9,382 bases of DNA from Sulfurimonas sp. UBA6792 (GTDB lineage: Bacteria > Campylobacterota > Campylobacteria > Campylobacterales > Sulfurimonadaceae), in assembly GCA_002452425.1 (NCBI GenBank), contig DKFQ01000016.1, positions 19,387 through 28,768 on the forward strand, in the 5' to 3' direction. Below are positions 6,176-9,382 of the stretch, piece after piece. Position 1 is the first letter of the stretch. The number at the start of each line of letters is the position of its first letter. The position numbers and the translations under genes were made by a program. Under the pieces are notes generated by a model. That model made no database searches and was not told the DNA's origin. It was given only the letters and a program-made list of their open reading frames with translations.

Positions 6176-7506
6176 AACGCATCCTCTGGTTTAGAAGAGA
6201 TTTAAGAGTAGAGGATAACCCGCTCCTCTCTTTTGGCGGGGATGTTTTGCCTCTCTTTATCTTTGATGAAAATATCCTAAAAGAGCTGCTGCAAAACGAC
6301 AAAAGAGTGAGTTTTATCTTTTATCATGTGGTAAAACTCAAAGCCGATTTGAAAAAAATGGGGCTGAATCTTAAGATTTTTTACGGTAACCCTGAGGAGA
6401 TTTTTGCGCGGTTTAAGGGTTTTGATGAGGTTGTGGCATCGGGAGATTATGACGCTTATGCAAAAGAGCGAGACACTAAAATCTCTCATATGCTGCACTT
6501 TCGTTACTTAAACGACACCTATATCTTCAAGCCAAAAGAGGTGCTTAAAGATAACGGCGAACCTTACCTTGTTTTTACACCGTTTTATAAAAAAGCCAGA
6601 GTCATACTTGCTCATAAAAATAGAGATACGGCAAAAATCGCAGAGCATATTTTGGTACAAACAGAGTACGATGGTATCGAAAAAAATGGCAAAATAGTCG
6701 CATTGACACTTGAAAATCTAGGGTTTGCAGAACAAAATATCGAGATCGTAAATCCTCATGTAAAGTTAGAGAGTTTTTTAAAAAAGATAGATGTGTATCA
6801 GCATAATCGGGACTATTTGTCCTCTGATGCGACTTCAGATTTAAGTGTTGATTTACGCTTTGGAACCATCTCTATAAAAGCAGTTTTACGAGCTCTTTTT
6901 TCTTTAAAAGGCGCAGATGCAGAACCGTTTATCAGACAACTTATCTTTAGAGATTTTTACGCCTACCTGCTTTTTCATATCCCGACTTTAGAGGCACAAA
7001 ACTACAAATATAACTTTAACGGCATAGAAGATAAAGAGAAGTTCAGAGCCTTTTGCGAGGCAAGAACAGGTGTTCCTATAGTCGATGCGGGGGTGCGTGA
7101 ACTGCTGCAAACTGGAAAAATGCACAACCGTGTTCGCATGGTTGTTGCTTCTTTTTTTACCAAAGACCTACTTTTGCCATGGCAGTGGGGAGAGCGGTTT
7201 TTTGCTTCTCATCTGCTTGACTATGACTTGGCAAGCAACGCGCTCTCATGGCAGTGGAGTGCAGGCACAGGAGTTGATCCGCAGCCCTATTTTAGAGTTT
7301 TTAACCCCTATTTACAGAGCAAAAAATTTGACAAAGATGCTCTTTACATCAAAAAATGGGTTCCTGAGATTATGGACGTTGCGCCAAAATTTTTACATGA
7401 TGAAGCGTATCTTCAAAAAAGTACACTCCCAAACTATCCACAACCTATGGTAGAGCACAAAGAAGCGGCAAAAAAAGCTGTTGCACTTTTTAAGACAAAA
7501 TTATAA
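6172..7506 (+). CDS. phrB: Deoxyribodipyrimidine photolyase, class I type with altered active-site residues
   Basis: This flavoenzyme would use blue or near-UV light to split cyclobutane pyrimidine dimers. Its 444 residues contain an N-terminal antenna-binding Rossmann domain starting ILWFRRDLR and a helical FAD domain (about 205-440) with TGVPIVDAGVREL (299-311), MHNRVRM (317-323) and a WQW motif (360-362) followed by TGVDPQPYFRVFNP. Compared with E. coli PhrB from memory, the FAD-contacting N378 is kept as N356, N341 and M345 as N319 and M323, and W382 and W359 as W360 and W337. Three positions differ: E274 is Q256, W277 is F259 and W306 is F294. The absence of histidines at 319 and 323 argues against a (6-4) photolyase. 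It starts inside the preceding desulfidase gene. A cryptochrome-like sensor role cannot be excluded. Confidence 0.93.
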   Translation: MKRILWFRRDLRVEDNPLLSFGGDVLPLFIFDENILKELLQNDKRVSFIFYHVVKLKADLKKMGLNLKIFYGNPEEIFARFKGFDEVVASGDYDAYAKERDTKISHMLHFRYLNDTYIFKPKEVLKDNGEPYLVFTPFYKKARVILAHKNRDTAKIAEHILVQTEYDGIEKNGKIVALTLENLGFAEQNIEIVNPHVKLESFLKKIDVYQHNRDYLSSDATSDLSVDLRFGTISIKAVLRALFSLKGADAEPFIRQLIFRDFYAYLLFHIPTLEAQNYKYNFNGIEDKEKFRAFCEARTGVPIVDAGVRELLQTGKMHNRVRMVVASFFTKDLLLPWQWGERFFASHLLDYDLASNALSWQWSAGTGVDPQPYFRVFNPYLQSKKFDKDALYIKKWVPEIMDVAPKFLHDEAYLQKSTLPNYPQPMVEHKEAAKKAVALFKTKL

Positions 7507-7545
7507 ACGTACAAAAAAAGAGTACCAAAATTTTTTTTAAGAGAG

Positions 7546-7558
7546 TAAAATCCAAAAT
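7546..7558 (+). promoter_or_regulatory. Possible promoter for the EAL gene
   Basis: TAAAAT at 7546-7551 would place the transcript start near 7558, about 26 bases before the ATG. A run of eight T residues at 7531-7538 lies where Campylobacterota promoters often carry an AT tract instead of a -35 box. The 77-base gap after phrB is long for this compact region, which supports a separate promoter, but read-through from phrB remains possible because no clear terminator is present. Confidence 0.4.
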
Positions 7559-7583
7559 CTGTTACGAAAGAGGAGCACTAACA

Positions 7584-8639
7584 ATGAGCTGTCAAAAATG
7601 TCAAAATATTCAACCAGTTACAAACACAGGCGGTAATTTGCTTATAAGTTGCGCTGTTGTGGAACTTGCCGAAATTATGGTGGAGTATCTTGAAAAAAAC
7701 AAGATTGGGTATGAACTTGAAGATAAGCGTACTCTTTGGGCAAAAATCGACACCTTTGCCGATGCAATCTCCGATATGTGCAAAACACATTTTACAAGCA
7801 AGGTTTTACGTGATGATGTGAAGATGCTTTTTTTAGAGTCGCATGAAACACTGACGCCCTCCGCGCTTATCCGTATGAAAACATTGCAGCAGTATAAAGA
7901 TCTCTTAAGTAGCCAAAAACTCATTGAGATTATCGAGGATGGTTCGCTCACTACTCATTTTCAGCCAATCATCGATATCCAAACAAGCAATATCTATGGC
8001 TATGAATCTCTTGTTCGTGGGGTAGAAGATGATGGTTCTTTAATCTATCCTGACAAGCTTTTTGGATGGGCAAAAGATGGTGATATGCTTTTTTATTTGG
8101 ATCGTGCGTGCCGTGAAACATCCCTTAAAACAGCAGCCGTCAAAAATATTCACGCAAAAGTATTTATCAACTTTGTCCCAACAGCCATCTATGACCCAAA
8201 CCACTGCCTTCAATCAACAGTTGCATGGGCAAAACAGCTTAACTTTGACCCGAAAAACATTATCTTTGAAGTTGTAGAGAGTGAGTATGTCACAGATATC
8301 GAACATCTTAAAACTATTTTAGATTTTTACAAATCTCAAGGGTATATGGTTGCTCTGGATGATGTTGGAAGTGGCTATTCATCGCTTAATATGATAGCAA
8401 AACTACTTCCTGACATCATCAAGATAGATAGAGAAATCATAGACAAAATAGACACAAACGCTGTCAATCAATCCATTTTTAAAGCTATTGTGCAAATTGC
8501 CAAGGAAAATGGCATTATTGTGCTTGCTGAGGGGATTGAGAGAGCCGAGGAGCTTGCATTTTGTGCTAAAGAGGGAGCCGACCTTGCGCAAGGGTACTAT
8601 TTTGGCAAACCATCTGCAGAGCCAAGAAGAAAGTTGTAA
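7584..8639 (+). CDS. EAL-domain cyclic-di-GMP phosphodiesterase with unrecognised N-terminal region
   Basis: The 351-residue protein would hydrolyse cyclic di-GMP to pGpG. The EAL domain covers about 115-345, and all residues I expect for activity are present: E141 in YESLVRG (an ESL variant of EAL), N196 in FINFVP, E229 in FEVVES, D259 and D260 in LDDVGSGYSSL, K280 in IKID, E316 in LAEGIE and Q336 in AQGYYFGKP. No degenerate GGDEF domain is attached. The first ~115 residues do not look like PAS, BLUF, LOV, GAF or a response-regulator receiver by eye. They begin with a Cys-X-X-Cys (C3, C6) and have further cysteines at 23 and 66. No signal peptide or membrane span is obvious, so it is probably cytosolic. 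AGGAG at 7571-7575, eight bases from the ATG, is a good ribosome binding site. Its input signal is unknown. Confidence 0.93.
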   Translation: MSCQKCQNIQPVTNTGGNLLISCAVVELAEIMVEYLEKNKIGYELEDKRTLWAKIDTFADAISDMCKTHFTSKVLRDDVKMLFLESHETLTPSALIRMKTLQQYKDLLSSQKLIEIIEDGSLTTHFQPIIDIQTSNIYGYESLVRGVEDDGSLIYPDKLFGWAKDGDMLFYLDRACRETSLKTAAVKNIHAKVFINFVPTAIYDPNHCLQSTVAWAKQLNFDPKNIIFEVVESEYVTDIEHLKTILDFYKSQGYMVALDDVGSGYSSLNMIAKLLPDIIKIDREIIDKIDTNAVNQSIFKAIVQIAKENGIIVLAEGIERAEELAFCAKEGADLAQGYYFGKPSAEPRRKL

Positions 8640-8640
8640 A

Positions 8641-8710
8641 ACTTCTCTCTTTTTGGCCTTACAACCGCTTCTATTGCCCTTTAAACCCTCTGTATCTCTT
8701 TTTCCCCCTT
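8641..8710 (+). terminator. C-rich, G-poor stretch, possible Rho loading site
   Basis: Directly after the EAL stop codon, these 70 bases contain 25 C, 5 G, 9 A and 31 T by manual count, ending in a run of five C. Such a C-over-G bias in the transcript is what Rho utilisation sites look like, and no strong intrinsic terminator is seen between the EAL gene and the acpP promoter. The function is inferred from composition alone. Confidence 0.3.
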
Positions 8711-8732
8711 GATAGATTATTTAAGTTAAATG

Positions 8733-8748
8733 TGCTACAATTCCAAGA
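8733..8748 (+). promoter_or_regulatory. Predicted acpP promoter (extended -10)
   Basis: TGC followed by TACAAT (8733-8741) forms an extended -10 element. Transcription would begin near 8748, leaving a leader of about 27 bases that carries the AGGAG at 8765-8769. A TTGATA at 8709-8714 lies 21 bases upstream of the -10 box, too far to be a normal -35. The upstream stretch from 8713 to 8732 is AT-rich. A strong independent promoter fits the high demand for acyl carrier protein. Confidence 0.55.
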
Positions 8749-8774
8749 TTTTACACATAAACATAGGAGCTAGA

Positions 8775-9002
8775 ATGGCACTTTTAGACGATATTAAAGC
8801 GGTAGTAGTTGAGCAATTGAGCGTAAGCGCTGATGAAGTAAAAGAGGACTCAAAATTTGTTGAGGATTTAGGTGCTGATAGCCTTGATGTAGTTGAATTA
8901 GTAATGGCACTTGAAGAGAAATTTGATATTGAAATTCCTGATGATGAGGCTGAGAAGATTAGAACTGTTAAAGATGTAGTAAACTATATCGAAAGCAAGT
9001 AA
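8775..9002 (+). CDS. acpP: Acyl carrier protein
   Basis: The small acidic cytosolic protein carries growing acyl chains on a 4'-phosphopantetheine arm during fatty acid synthesis. It has 75 residues, close to the 77-78 of most bacterial ACPs. The attachment serine is S36 in the conserved GADSLDVVELVMALEE segment, followed by the acidic helix FDIEIPDDEAEKI. The frame is open upstream to an ATG at 8730, but that would add 15 unrelated residues overlapping the predicted promoter. The ATG at 8775 gives the standard ALLDDIKAVV start and has AGGAG at 8765-8769, five bases away. It lies 106 bases ahead of fabF, with a hairpin between them. Confidence 0.97.
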   Translation: MALLDDIKAVVVEQLSVSADEVKEDSKFVEDLGADSLDVVELVMALEEKFDIEIPDDEAEKIRTVKDVVNYIESK

Positions 9003-9014
9003 TTATTTACGACT

Positions 9015-9047
9015 CTACTGAGGCTTCCTCAGTAGCAAATATTTTTT
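9015..9047 (+). terminator. Hairpin with U-tract between acpP and fabF
   Basis: CTACTGAGG (9015-9023) and CCTCAGTAG (9027-9035) form a perfect nine-base-pair stem with the three-base loop CTT. Six T residues follow at 9042-9047, after a six-base spacer. It begins 12 bases after the acpP stop codon. The gap between stem and T-run makes it a weaker intrinsic terminator than usual, so partial termination, or protection of the acpP mRNA 3' end, is likely. fabF would then be made by read-through at a lower level or from a weak promoter of its own. Confidence 0.72.
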
Positions 9048-9108
9048 AGCAGTCAGTTTTCTGGCTTTTAAAAAGTATTTCACTATTTTAACTTTAACGG
9101 AGATTTGT

Positions 9109-9382
9109 ATGAAAAGAGTTGTAGTTACTGGACTGGGCATGATTAATGCAGTTGGAAATGATAAAGAGAGTTCTTTTAAGGCTATCTGTAACGGCGAATG
9201 CGGCATTGATACAATCACTCTTTTTGATCCAGAAAATTACAGCGTAAAGATTGCAGGTGAAGTTAAAAACTTTGATCCCGAGACTGTTATGGATGCAAAA
9301 GAGGTAAAAAAAGCGGACAGATTTATCCATCTAGGGCTAAAGGCTGCGCAAGAGGCGATGGCTGAAGCAAACTTGCCTGAGG
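9109..9382 (+). CDS. fabF: 3-oxoacyl-[acyl-carrier-protein] synthase II, N-terminal part
   Basis: The condensing enzyme FabF elongates acyl-ACP with malonyl-ACP in type II fatty acid synthesis. Only the first 91 codons are in the window; the frame is open at the right edge. My translation starts MKRVVVTGLGMINAVGND, the usual FabF opening, followed by an ISxFD-like segment (DTITLFDPENY) and KKADRFIHLGLKAAQEAM, which corresponds to the dimer-interface helix region. The catalytic Cys-His-His residues lie beyond the edge. The ATG is preceded by CGGAGA at 9098-9103. Its place immediately after acpP is the common bacterial arrangement and supports FabF over FabB. Confidence 0.95.
   Translation, partial: MKRVVVTGLGMINAVGNDKESSFKAICNGECGIDTITLFDPENYSVKIAGEVKNFDPETVMDAKEVKKADRFIHLGLKAAQEAMAEANLPE

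Noticed and set aside
7085..7453. A 122-codon plus-strand open frame inside the photolyase gene
   Set aside because: It is fully inside the conserved FAD domain of phrB in another frame, and its translation has no recognisable motif.
7508..7538. A-run and T-run pair after phrB as a terminator
   Set aside because: The only real inverted repeat is the four-base GTAC pair, and the A/T runs do not form a stable GC-containing stem.
7610..7951. A 113-codon minus-strand open frame opposite the EAL gene
   Set aside because: It is a Ser-rich shadow frame opposite a well-supported gene, and no promoter or ribosome binding site was seen.
8628..8656. Possible intrinsic terminator AAGTT-GTAA-AACTT plus T-run at the EAL gene stop
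   Set aside because: The stem is only five AT-rich base pairs, outward extension fails, and the T-run is interrupted by CTCTC, so it is too weak to call.
9084..9089. TATTTT as a separate fabF promoter
   Set aside because: It is a poor -10 match without an extended element, in a stretch where such AT-rich hexamers are expected by chance.
1..9382. Insertion sequences, CRISPR repeats, phage or toxin-antitoxin genes
   Set aside because: No transposase, integrase or toxin-like translation, no spaced direct repeats and no terminal inverted repeats were found; coding density is uniform and housekeeping in nature.

Overview
The window looks like a chromosomal segment of a Campylobacterota bacterium (the former Epsilonproteobacteria), most like Sulfurimonas or a relative. 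The evidence is the AT-rich, AAA/AAG-heavy coding sequence, very tight gene packing, promoters with a clear -10 box but no good -35 box, and the order murD-mraY <> gpmI-fabG ... acpP-fabF. As I recall it, that order is also the backbone of the corresponding Campylobacter jejuni region. The genus call is inference.

Minus strand, right to left (2887 to the left edge): mraY, murD and purN form a tightly coupled unit in which each stop codon shares one base with the next start (TAATG, then TAGTG). This unit makes lipid I, adds D-glutamate to UDP-MurNAc-L-Ala, and performs a formyl transfer in purine synthesis. Beyond purN lies the 5' end of a tRNA on the same strand, cut by the window edge and with its own likely promoter.

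Positions 2888-2962 are a 75-base divergent promoter region. Two TATAAT boxes lie back to back in a 13-base near-palindrome, one reading left into mraY and one reading right into gpmI. Both first genes start with TTG.

Plus strand, 2963-7506: gpmI (phosphoglycerate mutase), fabG (3-oxoacyl-ACP reductase), a DUF523-DUF1722 protein (TudS/RudS/YbgA type, a predicted Fe-S desulfidase acting on 4-thiouridine in tRNA) and a class I DNA photolyase follow each other with gaps of 24 and 18 bases and one ATGA overlap. They are probably one operon. The last two genes form a near-UV/UV theme: one acts on the tRNA base that serves as a near-UV sensor, the other repairs UV-damaged DNA using light.

Plus strand, 7584-8639: an EAL-domain cyclic-di-GMP phosphodiesterase with all catalytic residues and an unrecognised cysteine-containing N-terminal region. 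It probably has its own promoter. A C-rich, G-poor stretch follows, possibly a Rho loading site, and then an extended -10 promoter for acpP.

Plus strand, 8775-9382: acpP (acyl carrier protein), a perfect 9-bp hairpin with a U-tract, and the first 91 codons of fabF, cut by the right edge. The fatty-acid genes fabG and acpP-fabF are thus split by a three-gene insert (desulfidase, photolyase, EAL protein). No mobile elements, CRISPR arrays or pseudogenes were seen, and no stretch above 300 bases lacks a gene.
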